A stretch of 64,000 bases of DNA from the NCBI RefSeq assembly GCF_013033515.1, contig NZ_WQEG01000011.1:1-64000 (forward strand), given 5' to 3'. Below, in pieces: positions 43,789-52,308 of the stretch. The notes under the pieces were generated by a model. That model did not search any database and was not told where the DNA came from. It saw only the letters and a list, made by a program, of their open reading frames with translations. A program made the translations under genes and the position numbers. Origin of the DNA: Ruegeria sp. HKCCA6707. GTDB lineage: Bacteria; Pseudomonadota; Alphaproteobacteria; Rhodobacterales; Rhodobacteraceae. Position 1 is the stretch's first letter, and every line of letters begins with the position of its first letter.

Positions 43789-44055
43789 ATGCTCGGAGCG
43801 CTACGACTATTTCTGATCCTTTTGTTTTTACAGACGGTTGCATATTTTGCGCTGTCTCTTTACTCGCGCGGTGTCCGGCGGCAAAAACTGGAAAGCTGGT
43901 GGGACGAGAAAGGCAAAACCGGTGACAAGAACGCGTTTGTTGAACGCGGATTGCACGTCTATGACAATTCTTTCCGGCGCAAGTTGATACTCGCGGTCTA
44001 CATTGTGCCCTGGATCGCTGTTGGCGCACTGATCTATATCGTGAATTACATGTGA
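43789..44055 (+). CDS. Small two-helix membrane protein D of the AAA cluster
   Basis: An 88-residue protein with membrane segments at both ends (ALRLFLILLFLQTVAYFALSLY and LILAVYIVPWIAVGALIYIVN) and a charged loop between them (RRQKLESWWDEKGKTGDKNAFVERGL). The loop length and termini-in topology suggest a hairpin with a cytoplasmic loop. It begins one base after the 445-residue gene. Family not named by me. Confidence 0.8.
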   Translation: MLGALRLFLILLFLQTVAYFALSLYSRGVRRQKLESWWDEKGKTGDKNAFVERGLHVYDNSFRRKLILAVYIVPWIAVGALIYIVNYM

Positions 44056-44065
44056 GGGATAAGAC

Positions 44066-44710
44066 ATGGCTTATCTGAAATGGGGTTTCATTCTTGTCTT
44101 CTGGATCACGCTTGGCACGATCCTCCAATATGCGCTGCCGCAACATGATGTCGTGCGGATCGTTAACACTTATGAGGAACGTCAGGATCTGAACGATTGG
44201 ACGCGGATCTTCTGGTCTGAACCCGAGGATCAATCGACCAGCTTGTCGAACCGCGACGTTCAATTCATTCAGGCGGTGCGCGCCAACGGCAAACCCATCG
44301 TGTATCGCAACGAAGATACGGGCTGGGGTTGGCCGCCCTATTTCAAATTCGACACGGCGAACCTTTATACCGAAGCGAATGATGCAAAGTCGACAAAAGA
44401 GGATCCGGATTGGGTTGTGGTCACCCATTATGGCTGGCGGAACGAGTTTATGTCGATCTTCCCTAACGCAATTTTTATTCGCCATGTCGAAGGCCCGGAT
44501 GTTCGTATCATCCCTTGGTTCAATATCATTTTCCTGACCGTGTTTGTGGCCATCGTTTGGGCTCTGTGGGTTCGGTGGCGCCGTTTCCGGCAAAGACGGA
44601 TCGATCCTGTTTTGGAAAATGTCGAAGACGGCTTGTATGCCGCAGGCGACGCGATTGACGAAAAGCGCAAGGGATTCAGACGGTGGCTGGACAGTTGGAA
44701 GTCGAAGTAA
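44066..44710 (+). CDS. DUF1523 membrane protein
   Basis: A 214-residue protein with one N-terminal membrane segment (WGFILVFWITLGTILQYALP), an outside domain with the family signature VYRNEDTGWGWPPYFKFDTANL (about residues 79-100), and a second membrane segment at about 152-171, then a basic amphipathic tail. This pattern is DUF1523, known to me only as a conserved alphaproteobacterial family without function. It is the last gene of the ten-gene run. It converges on flgI 38 bp away. Confidence 0.9.
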   Translation: MAYLKWGFILVFWITLGTILQYALPQHDVVRIVNTYEERQDLNDWTRIFWSEPEDQSTSLSNRDVQFIQAVRANGKPIVYRNEDTGWGWPPYFKFDTANLYTEANDAKSTKEDPDWVVVTHYGWRNEFMSIFPNAIFIRHVEGPDVRIIPWFNIIFLTVFVAIVWALWVRWRRFRQRRIDPVLENVEDGLYAAGDAIDEKRKGFRRWLDSWKSK

Positions 44711-44748
44711 GATCGAACAGGGCCCTTCGGCTATTCCATTGCCGGTTT

Positions 44749-45846
44749 TTACCTGACAACAAATTCTGCATGTAGCGCGCCAGCCGCCTTGATCGTTTTC
44801 AGGATGTCGATCATGTCGCGTGGCGACACACCCAGGGCGTTCAAACCGGCCACCACTTCGGACAAAGTTGTTGCCTCGGGGATTTCGGCCAGACCAGTGC
44901 CTTCCTCTTCTTCGATGCCTGCAATTGTACGTGGGACAACAACGGTTTCACCCCGTGCAAACGGGTTTGGTTGAACCGCGATCGGGGCTTCTTCGACCGT
45001 CAGGGTCAAATTGCCTTGCGAGACGGCCACGCGTGAGATTCTGACATCCCTGCCCATTACGATCGTGCCCGACCGCTGATCGACCACGACCCGGGCCTTG
45101 GTTTCAGGCTCAACCAGAATGTTTTCGATCCGGCCGATTGCATGCGCAGTCGACACCGCGCGGGTGGCCTCTATGTTGATCTCAACGGTGCCGGAGTCGC
45201 GCATGATAGCCACGACCCGGTTGAACTCGGTATTGATTGCCGCCTCAATGCGCCCGGCAGTTGTAAAGTCCGGCTCGCGCAGGGCCAGTCTGAGTTGGGT
45301 CAGCGATGACAGTTGAAAGTCAATCTCACGTTCAACGCGAGCGCCCGAAGGGATAACGCCCGACGTTGGAACGCCCTGCACGACCGAGGCCGCCTCTCCT
45401 TCTGCGACCGCGCCGCCGGCCAAAACAGTGCCTTGGGCCACCGCGTAAATCTGGCCGTCCGCGGCATTCAGCGGGGTCATGATCAAGGTGCCACCCAACA
45501 GGCTTTTGCTGTCGCCAATAGCGGAAACGGTAATGTCGATCTGACTGCCCACACGCGAAAACGGAGGCAAAGTGGCTGTAACCAGAACCGCTGCGACATT
45601 TTTGGGCCGAAAGTCTTCGCCGTTCACACTAACGCCCAGACGTTCGAGAATGCTGGACATGATCTCTTCGGTAAAGGGCGAGTTTCGCAGCCCGTCTCCG
45701 GTGCCGTTCAAACCGACAACAAGGCCATAGCCGACAAGATCGTTGCCGCGCACGCCGTCGAAATCCACCAGATCCTTCAGGCGAATGGTGCCAGCGCTGG
45801 CCAGGCTCGGCAAAAGCAAAAGGATCAGGGCAAGGAGGCGGATCAT
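44749..45846 (-). CDS. flgI: Flagellar P-ring protein
   Basis: A 365-residue periplasmic protein that forms the P ring around the flagellar rod. Signal peptide residues 1-18 (LLALILLLLPSLASA), then RLKDLVDFDGVRGNDLVGYGLVVGLNGTGDG, the usual FlgI opening; LGGTLIMTPLNAADGQIYAVAQG and the C-terminal GLNALGVSPRDMIDILKTIKAAGALHAE complete it. Full length for the family. Its ATG overlaps the stop of the transglycosylase/FlgL-tail gene (ATGA). No other flagellar gene lies within the window. Confidence 0.97.
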   Translation of the reverse strand: MIRLLALILLLLPSLASAGTIRLKDLVDFDGVRGNDLVGYGLVVGLNGTGDGLRNSPFTEEIMSSILERLGVSVNGEDFRPKNVAAVLVTATLPPFSRVGSQIDITVSAIGDSKSLLGGTLIMTPLNAADGQIYAVAQGTVLAGGAVAEGEAASVVQGVPTSGVIPSGARVEREIDFQLSSLTQLRLALREPDFTTAGRIEAAINTEFNRVVAIMRDSGTVEINIEATRAVSTAHAIGRIENILVEPETKARVVVDQRSGTIVMGRDVRISRVAVSQGNLTLTVEEAPIAVQPNPFARGETVVVPRTIAGIEEEEGTGLAEIPEATTLSEVVAGLNALGVSPRDMIDILKTIKAAGALHAEFVVR

Positions 45847-46565
45847 AGGAAGTTCACCAGAGACAGACCCGCGTTGCGCACGGTGACGGAGTAGAGGCTT
45901 TCCAGTTGGAACTGGACGGTTTGCAATTGTGTGGCCGTTTCATACGGGTCCGCTGCGATCAGTTGATTGCGTGCAAACTCGATGCTGGTCATGGCCGCCG
46001 CGTTGCGCGTTGCGGCCTGTTCGATGCGCGCCTCGGCCGCGCCAATCTGCGCCAGCACGGTTTGGAAGCGGCTGGTATAGGCTTGGGCCAGGTCTGGGGT
46101 TCTGGAATGATAGGCTCCGGCAGCGGCGGGCCAGCTTCCCAGTTCCGCGTATAGCTGTTTCAAAAACCGCGCGGCGTATTCTGCGTTTTCATGGGGGTCG
46201 AACATGGCGTCGATCGAGCGGAACGCGTTTCCATGCCAGCGATAGTTTATCTGGAAACACCCGACATCGAAACTGTGCGTGCCGGACTTGAAGATCTTGA
46301 AGACATAGGCCTTGGCTTCAGCTTCGGACCCGAACCAATAGCCTTGGCCTTCGACATTGACGGCCCAGGGCCAGGGGATCAGCTGCCCGTCTTTGGCGCG
46401 CCCGGTTTCCACCCGTGTGATGGCACGTAGGATGTCAATCGGTACCCCTTCGGCCTGCGCTGCATGTCGCGCGGCCTGATCACAGACCGAAGCCTGCGCC
46501 ACCGCACCAATGAAAGCAAAAACAAGCGCCCACGGCGCAAGGATCAAGTTGAAAGGATTGGGCAT
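45843..46565 (-). CDS. Lytic transglycosylase fused to a FlgL-like C-terminus (chimera)
   Basis: A 240-residue protein. Residues 1-25 are a signal peptide; 28-170 are an SLT-type lytic transglycosylase (catalytic E53 in RAITRVETG, then SFDVGCFQINYRWHG and AAAGAYHSRTP). From about residue 175 the sequence changes to ARIEQAATRNAAAMTSIEFARN, then DPYETATQLQTVQFQLESLY and SVTVRNAGLSLVNFL, which reads like the end of hook-filament junction protein FlgL. A complete FlgL would have its own N-terminal half; here that is missing. flgL normally precedes flgI in this group, and the stop/start overlap with flgI is intact. I read this as a deletion fusion near position 46043. Confidence 0.8.
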   Translation of the reverse strand: MPNPFNLILAPWALVFAFIGAVAQASVCDQAARHAAQAEGVPIDILRAITRVETGRAKDGQLIPWPWAVNVEGQGYWFGSEAEAKAYVFKIFKSGTHSFDVGCFQINYRWHGNAFRSIDAMFDPHENAEYAARFLKQLYAELGSWPAAAGAYHSRTPDLAQAYTSRFQTVLAQIGAAEARIEQAATRNAAAMTSIEFARNQLIAADPYETATQLQTVQFQLESLYSVTVRNAGLSLVNFL

Positions 46566-46637
46566 TCTGCCGGTCCGGGATTCTTTTGGTCCGGGTCAAG
46601 CTAGCGGGGTTTCTCTTTACAGAGGGTTAGCGCCGCT

Positions 46638-47066
46638 TCAGTTTCGATCAATCCGGCGGCCAAAGACAACGCTTGTATTGGTCCGCAACACGCCCGGGAT
46701 TTTCGCCAGTTCATCAACCAGAATATCCAGATCCTCAAGCCGAGGCGCCTCGGCTGACAGCATAAGGTCGAAATCTCCGTTGATCGAGAGGCAGAGTTTG
46801 ACTTCGGGATAGGCCTCAAGCCGTTTCACAATACGTGTGGTCTCATTCTGCTGCACCTCCAGCATCACGATGACCTGCACTTTGGGCGTATCTTCGGTCG
46901 CCCCCAAACGCACTGTATAGCCCGCGATCACGCCGCGTTCTTCCATGCGATTGATGCGCTCGTGGACGGTTGTGCGCGCCACGCCCAAGGCACCGGCAAT
47001 CTGCGTGGTCGAGGCGCGGGCATTAGCCTGCAGAGCGGCGATAATACGACGATTCAGCTGATCCAT
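46638..47066 (-). CDS. Lrp/AsnC-family transcriptional regulator
   Basis: A 142-residue regulator: N-terminal HTH (LNRRIIAALQANARASTTQIAGALGVARTTVHERINRMEERGVI) and C-terminal RAM ligand-binding domain (VIVMLEVQQNETTRIVKRLEAYPEV, GDFDLMLSAEA, ending VLRTNTSVVFGRRID). Family members form dimers or octamers and respond to amino acids. It lies 54 bp downstream of an MFS exporter on the same strand, so it could regulate that gene. Confidence 0.93.
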   Translation of the reverse strand: MDQLNRRIIAALQANARASTTQIAGALGVARTTVHERINRMEERGVIAGYTVRLGATEDTPKVQVIVMLEVQQNETTRIVKRLEAYPEVKLCLSINGDFDLMLSAEAPRLEDLDILVDELAKIPGVLRTNTSVVFGRRIDRN

Positions 47067-47120
47067 TGGGGCTCCGGTACAGGGCGCATGTATTTGGTTA
47101 TGGCAGATTTGCCCGTGGTC

Positions 47121-48440
47121 TCAAGCCTGCCGAGGGACCTTTGGATGCAGGTCGTCGATGATGATGGGATGGGCGTGGGGCAGACCCCCTGCCAGATGTG
47201 GGTGGTCGGGCGGCAGGTTTGGGTGATCGTGCTGGATGGGATCCTGGTCCTTGCGCGGCCAGAGGCCAAATGCAGCGACAATCCCCAAGACAGAAAGCGC
47301 CGCCATGCTACCAAGCGCGACTGCGGCGCCTGACACGGTCATCAACCAACCTGACAGTGGATAAGTCACCAGCCAGCACCCGTGCGACAGGGTGAATTGC
47401 GCGGCAAACACGGCAGGACGGTCTTCGGGATGCGCGGATCGGGTCAACAGACGGCCTGATGGTGTCAGCGTGGTGGAATAGCCGAACCCGGTCAGCGCCC
47501 ACAGCGCGACCAGTAGTCCAAGCGTTAACGGGACATGGGCTGCCAAGATCGCAGCACAGGCCATTGTCGTAGCACCCAGAATTGCTCCACCCAGCATGAC
47601 GCGGCGATCTTCGATTCGGTCCAGCAGGCGGGGCAGCATGAAGGCGGCGAGCATTGATCCACCGCCAAACCCGGCCAGCGCAATGGCCACCGCGCTTTCG
47701 GACAACCCAAGATCAGATCGCACAATCACAACCGTATTCACGATGACCATGGCGCTCAGCGCTGCTGCGCTTGCGTTCAGCGCAAGCAGACCGCGCAGCC
47801 GGGGTGTTTTGAGATAGATTTTGATGCCGCGTGTCGTGCGGTCATAGATCCCGCGGGGCCTGCTGGGTTTGGGCGAGGGCAGGGCGAGCGACACGACTAA
47901 GAGGGCCGACGCTACAAAGCCCAAGGCGGTCCCCCAAAACAGGCTGTTGAAGCTGACCAGTAACAATAAAGCAGCTGCAAAAACCGGGCTCAGCAGGCTT
48001 TCCAGATCGTAGGCCAGTCGCGATAGCGATAGCGCGCGGGTATAATCCGCCTCGTCGGTCAAAACATCTGGTATCGTGGCCTGAAATGCCGGCGTGAACC
48101 CGGCCGAGGCGGATTGCAGAACAAAGATCAGAACATAGACCTGCCAGACCTCGGTCACGAAAGGCAGGCAGAGCGCCACGGCGGCGCGGATCAGGTCGAG
48201 AACAACCAGCATCTTGCGGCGATCCAAACGTTCGGCAAATGCCGCAGCCAACGGTGCCACGATGACATAGGCAACCATCTTGATCGTAAGCGCGGTGCCA
48301 AGGATCAAACCAGCGGCGTCACCCGCCAAATCATATGCGAGCAAGCCCAGAGCAACCATCGCAAGGCCGGTGCCGGTCAGGGCAACGATCTGTGCGGCCA
48401 GCAGGTGGCGATAGGTTCGGTTTCTGAGAACGTTCAACAT
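47121..48440 (-). CDS. MFS exporter with His-rich C-terminal tail
   Basis: A 439-residue major facilitator transporter with twelve membrane segments; the RLDRRKMLVVLDLIR loop after TM2 is the MFS motif A region. The last 35 residues are hydrophilic and His/Pro/Asp-rich (HDHPNLPPDHPHLAGGLPHA, then HPIIIDDLHPKVPRQA), suggesting metal binding as in NreB-like nickel exporters. Substrate cannot be decided: it could be a metal or a drug. Start ATG 48440, divergent from the RNase D gene. The adjacent Lrp-type gene may control it. Confidence 0.85.
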   Translation of the reverse strand: MLNVLRNRTYRHLLAAQIVALTGTGLAMVALGLLAYDLAGDAAGLILGTALTIKMVAYVIVAPLAAAFAERLDRRKMLVVLDLIRAAVALCLPFVTEVWQVYVLIFVLQSASAGFTPAFQATIPDVLTDEADYTRALSLSRLAYDLESLLSPVFAAALLLLVSFNSLFWGTALGFVASALLVVSLALPSPKPSRPRGIYDRTTRGIKIYLKTPRLRGLLALNASAAALSAMVIVNTVVIVRSDLGLSESAVAIALAGFGGGSMLAAFMLPRLLDRIEDRRVMLGGAILGATTMACAAILAAHVPLTLGLLVALWALTGFGYSTTLTPSGRLLTRSAHPEDRPAVFAAQFTLSHGCWLVTYPLSGWLMTVSGAAVALGSMAALSVLGIVAAFGLWPRKDQDPIQHDHPNLPPDHPHLAGGLPHAHPIIIDDLHPKVPRQA

Positions 48441-48608
48441 CGGAATTCAGCCTTCGACATGCGTCCCAGCTTTTGTGGCTTTCAACAAAAAGGCAATGGC
48501 TTTGACAGCTTGGGTTTGGCACCGCTTGGCCGATGCCCCTTAGATGGCGTTGAGTTTATGGGGCAAACCTCTTATCTCGGGGGCAATATCGCTCAAAGGA
48601 TTAGTTGC

Positions 48609-49223
48609 GTGGCGAACCATCTTTACAAAAACGACCTGCCAGACGGCTTGGACCTGGGGCCTGTTGTGGCCATCGACTGTGAAACCATGGGGTTGAACCC
48701 GCATCGTGACCGGCTCTGCGTGATCCAGATGTCGGGAGGCGACGGTGACAGCCATATTGTTCAGGTCGAAAAAGGCCAGACCGAGGCGCCCAATCTGTGT
48801 GCCATGCTGGAGAACCCGGAGGTTTTGAAACTGTTCCATTTCGGACGGTTCGATATCGCGGCGATGTATCACGCATTTGGCGCTTTAGCGGCGCCGGTTT
48901 ATTGCACCAAGATCGCCAGTCGTCTTGTGCGCACCTATACAGACCGGCACGGGCTGAAGAACCTCTGTCAGGAACTGATCGGCGTCGATATCTCGAAACA
49001 GCAGCAGATGAGCGACTGGGGGGCCGAAACCCTGACCGACGCACAACTGGACTATGCCGCGTCTGACGTTCTGTATCTGCACCGCTTGCGGGATGCGCTC
49101 AACGGGCGTCTTGCCCGCGAAGGTCGGACCGAAATGGCGCAGGCGTGTTTTGACTTCCTTCCCATGCGTGCCAAGCTGGACCTGGCAGGTTGGCCCGAAA
49201 CGGATATCTTTGCGCACTCATGA
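48609..49223 (+). CDS. rnd: Ribonuclease D-type 3'-5' exonuclease
   Basis: A 204-residue DEDD exonuclease: D23 and E25 in VVAIDCETMGLN, the second Asp in LFHFGRFDIAAMYH, and YAASDVLYLHRL for the Exo III motif. It lacks the HRDC domains of E. coli RNase D, as usual for short alphaproteobacterial forms. The GTG at 48609 is chosen since AAAGGA lies nine bases upstream and homologues of this type begin near ANHLYKNDLP; an ATG at 48558 is an alternative. Its stop overlaps the kdsD start (ATGA). Confidence 0.9.
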   Translation: MANHLYKNDLPDGLDLGPVVAIDCETMGLNPHRDRLCVIQMSGGDGDSHIVQVEKGQTEAPNLCAMLENPEVLKLFHFGRFDIAAMYHAFGALAAPVYCTKIASRLVRTYTDRHGLKNLCQELIGVDISKQQQMSDWGAETLTDAQLDYAASDVLYLHRLRDALNGRLAREGRTEMAQACFDFLPMRAKLDLAGWPETDIFAHS

Positions 49224-50188
49224 CCGATAACGAAGCATTCCTGAAAACGGCCCGGCAGGTCGTAACCGACGAAGCCCGAGCGCTGGACGTGCTGGCCGAC
49301 GGTCTGGATGAGCACTTTGCCGAAGCCGTGCACATGATCCTGCAGGCATCAGGCCGTTTGATCGTCAGCGGCATCGGCAAATCGGGACATATTGGTCACA
49401 AGATAGCCGCCACTTTGGCCAGCACCGGAACACCTGCCTATTTCGTGCACCCGGCCGAGGCCAGCCATGGTGATCTGGGTATGGTGTCAAAAAGCGACGT
49501 GGTCCTGGCAATCTCCAACTCGGGCGAAGCGCCCGAACTTGCCAATCTGTTGGCCTTCACGCGCCGCTTTGGCATTCCGTTGATTGGCTTGTCCAGCAAG
49601 CCCGAAAGCTCGCTGATGAAACAGGCCGATGTGCATTTGCTGATCCCGTCATTGGGCGAAGCCTGCGGGTTCGGCATGGTACCGTCGATCTCGACCACCT
49701 TGACCCTGGCGATGGGTGATGCGCTGGCCATTGCCCTGATGAAATACCGCGATTTCAAGCCCGAGAATTTCCGCGATTTCCATCCCGGTGGCAAATTGGG
49801 CGCGCAGCTGAGCAAGGTGCGCGACTTGATGCATACCGATATTCCGGTTGTGCTGTTCGATACCCCGATGAGCGAAGCATTACTGGTCATGAGTCAGAAG
49901 AGCTTTGGCGTGGTTGGGGTCACGGATGCCGACGGACGCCTGTTGGGGATCGTGACCGACGGGGATTTGCGCCGTAACATGGATGGGTTGCTGGAGAAGG
50001 CAGTCGAAGAGGTCATGACTCGAAACCCACGCACAATCGGACCCGAAGAGCTGGCAGAAAGTGCAGTTGCTCTCATGACAATGCAGGCGCCAAAAATCAC
50101 GTGTTTGTTTGTGGTCGATCCCGAAGGGGATGGACGGGCTCAGGGTATCCTTCACATCCATGACTGCTTGCGCGTCGGGTTGGGCTGA
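49220..50188 (+). CDS. kdsD: D-arabinose-5-phosphate isomerase (KpsF/GutQ family)
   Basis: A 322-residue enzyme that makes arabinose 5-phosphate from ribulose 5-phosphate for Kdo synthesis. The SIS domain (residues about 35-175) has LIVSGIGKSGHIGHKIAATLASTGTPAYFVHPAEASHGDLGM; a pair of CBS domains follows (about 205-320: SFGVVGVTDADGRLLGIVTDGDLRR). First gene of the LPS block: kdsD-lptC-lptA-lptB. ATGA overlap with rnd and TGATG overlap with lptC. Confidence 0.96.
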   Translation: MTDNEAFLKTARQVVTDEARALDVLADGLDEHFAEAVHMILQASGRLIVSGIGKSGHIGHKIAATLASTGTPAYFVHPAEASHGDLGMVSKSDVVLAISNSGEAPELANLLAFTRRFGIPLIGLSSKPESSLMKQADVHLLIPSLGEACGFGMVPSISTTLTLAMGDALAIALMKYRDFKPENFRDFHPGGKLGAQLSKVRDLMHTDIPVVLFDTPMSEALLVMSQKSFGVVGVTDADGRLLGIVTDGDLRRNMDGLLEKAVEEVMTRNPRTIGPEELAESAVALMTMQAPKITCLFVVDPEGDGRAQGILHIHDCLRVGLG

Positions 50189-50799
50189 TGCGCAATACCA
50201 TGGATCGCTATTCCCGGATGGTGCAGTTCCTCAAGGTGCTGCTGCCATTGGCGGCGATCCTGCTGTTGGCCTCGGTCTTTCTGCTGTCGCGCAGCATCGA
50301 AACGGATGTCTCGGTGCCCTTCACAGCCGAAGCGATTGACGAACGGCTGGCCGATCAGGTGGTGACGATGCCTGACTACAAAGGGGTGACGCGCAACGGC
50401 GAGGAGGTTCGGGTAGAAGCGATCCGTGCGGCCCAGGGCACTGACCGGGATATGCCCACAGCAACGGAATTTCACGGCACTTACAATCTGCACAACGGTG
50501 GCGTCATCACGCTTGACTCGAATACCGGCACTATTAGGCCCGACAAAGGCACAGCTACCTTTGAAGGCGATGTCGTGATCCTGACGGCTGACGGTATTCA
50601 GGTGACCACCGATCTGCTGAACACGTCGCTGGATGAAATCCGCGGCGATACGCCAGGGCAGGTCGATGGTGTTGGTCCGATTGGAGAATTTACAGCCGGG
50701 CGCATGACCTTTGGAACTAAAAAAAAGGATGGCCCGGTCCATATTCTTTTTACAGATGGGGTGAAACTGATATACGAACCCCCAAAAGCAGAAAGATAA
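50188..50799 (+). CDS. lptC: LPS export protein LptC
   Basis: A 203-residue inner-membrane-anchored periplasmic protein, residues about 14-35 being the anchor (FLKVLLPLAAILLLASVFLL). The beta-jellyroll OstA-type body follows, with repeated short strands (TFEGDVVILTADGIQVTTDLL). It bridges LptB2FG to LptA in LPS transport. Start ATG 50188 shares a base with the kdsD stop. Sequence is poorly conserved in this family; context settles the call. Confidence 0.92.
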   Translation: MRNTMDRYSRMVQFLKVLLPLAAILLLASVFLLSRSIETDVSVPFTAEAIDERLADQVVTMPDYKGVTRNGEEVRVEAIRAAQGTDRDMPTATEFHGTYNLHNGGVITLDSNTGTIRPDKGTATFEGDVVILTADGIQVTTDLLNTSLDEIRGDTPGQVDGVGPIGEFTAGRMTFGTKKKDGPVHILFTDGVKLIYEPPKAER

Positions 50800-50802
50800 C
50801 TC

Positions 50803-51297
50803 GTGATTGATTTGCGCGCCGCCCTTGTATCCATTGCCCTCAGTTTCACGGCAATACCTGTTGCGGGGCAAGAAGCGCAGGTCGCGTTCGGGTCGCCAAA
50901 TGCTGACCCTACACTTCCGGTCGAAGTCACCTCGGAAACCTTGAACGTCAACCAGGAAGACGGCTCGGCCGAGTTCATCGGCAATGTGATCGTTATTCAA
51001 GGCGAGATGCGTCTGACGGCTGAGCGGGTTCTTGTGATCTACAATCAGGAACGTTCGGCCATTGAACGGATGGAAGCGACCGAAGATGTGGTGCTGGTCA
51101 GTCCGCCGGATGCGGCAGAAGGCGACTGGGCAGAGTACACGATCGATACCGGTGTCATCAACATGCGCGGGAATGTGCTTTTGACCCAGGGGCCCAGCGT
51201 GATCAGCGGCGACGAGATGGAAGCGAACCTGACCACAGGCACCGCGACCATGAGCGGCAATGTCAAAACCATATTGCAGCAGGGTGGCGGCAACTGA
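50803..51297 (+). CDS. lptA: LPS transport periplasmic protein LptA
   Basis: A 164-residue exported protein: signal peptide about 1-23 (LVSIALSFTAIPVAG) and an OstA/LptA repeat body (VEVTSETLNVNQEDGSAEFIGNVIVIQGEMRLTAERVLVIYN and the later MRGNVLLTQGPSVISGDEMEANLTTG). It forms the periplasmic bridge for LPS. The GTG start at 50803 fits the signal peptide. It lies three bases after lptC; its stop overlaps the lptB start (TGATG). Confidence 0.94.
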   Translation: MIDLRAALVSIALSFTAIPVAGQEAQVAFGSPNADPTLPVEVTSETLNVNQEDGSAEFIGNVIVIQGEMRLTAERVLVIYNQERSAIERMEATEDVVLVSPPDAAEGDWAEYTIDTGVINMRGNVLLTQGPSVISGDEMEANLTTGTATMSGNVKTILQQGGGN

Positions 51298-52055
51298 TGG
51301 CGAAACCCAAACTTACGGTTGCAGAAGGCTCATCTGGTCTGAGGATCGAAAAGCTTCGTAAATCCTATCGCAAGAAAACCGTCATCCGCGACGTCTCGAT
51401 GACTTTGGATCGTTCCGAGGTGGTGGCGCTGTTGGGCCCTAACGGATCGGGCAAAACGACGACCTTCTATTCCGTTGCAGGTCTGGTGTTCCCCGAGGCC
51501 GGTACGGTGACAATTGACGGTCAAAACGTGACAACCCTGCCGATGTATCGCAGGGCCCGGTTGGGCATCGGGTATCTTCCGCAGGAAATGTCGATCTTTC
51601 GGGGTATGAGCGTTGAAGACAATATCGCCGCCGTTCTGGACATTACCGTTGACCACGTTCACCGCCGCAAAGAGCGGTTGGAAGAGCTGCTTTCGGATTT
51701 CTCGATCGAGCATCTACGCCGCGCACCCGCCTTGGCCTTGTCCGGGGGTGAACGGCGGCGCGTCGAAATAGCGCGCTGCTTGGCTGCAGATCCCAAGTAT
51801 CTGTTATTGGACGAGCCTTTTGCAGGGGTCGATCCGATCAGCGTCGGCGATATCCGTCATCTGGTGGCCGATCTGAAGAAGCGCGGGATCGGTGTTTTGA
51901 TCACAGACCATAACGTGCGGGAAACGCTTGAGATTGTCGATCGTGCCTACATCCTGCATGACGGGCAGATGCTGATGTCCGGCACTCCCGATGAAGTTGT
52001 GGAAAACGAAAACGTGCGGCGTGTTTATCTGGGTGAAAATTTCAAGATTTCATGA
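51297..52055 (+). CDS. lptB: LPS export ABC transporter ATPase LptB
   Basis: A 252-residue ABC ATPase: Walker A LLGPNGSGKTTTF, Q-loop YLPQEMSIFRGM, signature LSGGERRRVEIARCLA, Walker B YLLLDEPFAGVDP and switch His in LITDHNVRETL. The C-terminal VYLGENFKI is a typical LptB ending. It powers LPS extraction from the inner membrane with LptF/LptG, encoded elsewhere. It follows lptA with a one-base overlap. Confidence 0.97.
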   Translation: MAKPKLTVAEGSSGLRIEKLRKSYRKKTVIRDVSMTLDRSEVVALLGPNGSGKTTTFYSVAGLVFPEAGTVTIDGQNVTTLPMYRRARLGIGYLPQEMSIFRGMSVEDNIAAVLDITVDHVHRRKERLEELLSDFSIEHLRRAPALALSGGERRRVEIARCLAADPKYLLLDEPFAGVDPISVGDIRHLVADLKKRGIGVLITDHNVRETLEIVDRAYILHDGQMLMSGTPDEVVENENVRRVYLGENFKIS

Positions 52056-52308
52056 CGTTGCGCGGAAAGACGCCAAATTGTTAGGCGAAATCGCGTATAT
52101 ACACGACCTGTTTTGATTGACTCTTCGGCTGTCTCTTGCCTCAATTGGCACATGGCATTTCTTCGGTTCCAATCTGGATCAGGATGCCCCTTCTTTGAAG
52201 GGTGTGATCTCAGACAACCCCGGGACATGCCGCTATCCCCCACCCGATAAAAACAGGCACGTTGCGCGACGCAATGTCAGAATGGGTGTGAATTGTGAAG
52301 GAGACCAC

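Noticed and set aside
36988..44710. The ten-gene cluster as a phage-defence island
   Set aside because: No nuclease, toxin, cyclase, restriction or integrase motif is visible and there is no tRNA or attachment repeat at its edges; the ATPase plus membrane proteins alone do not justify the label.
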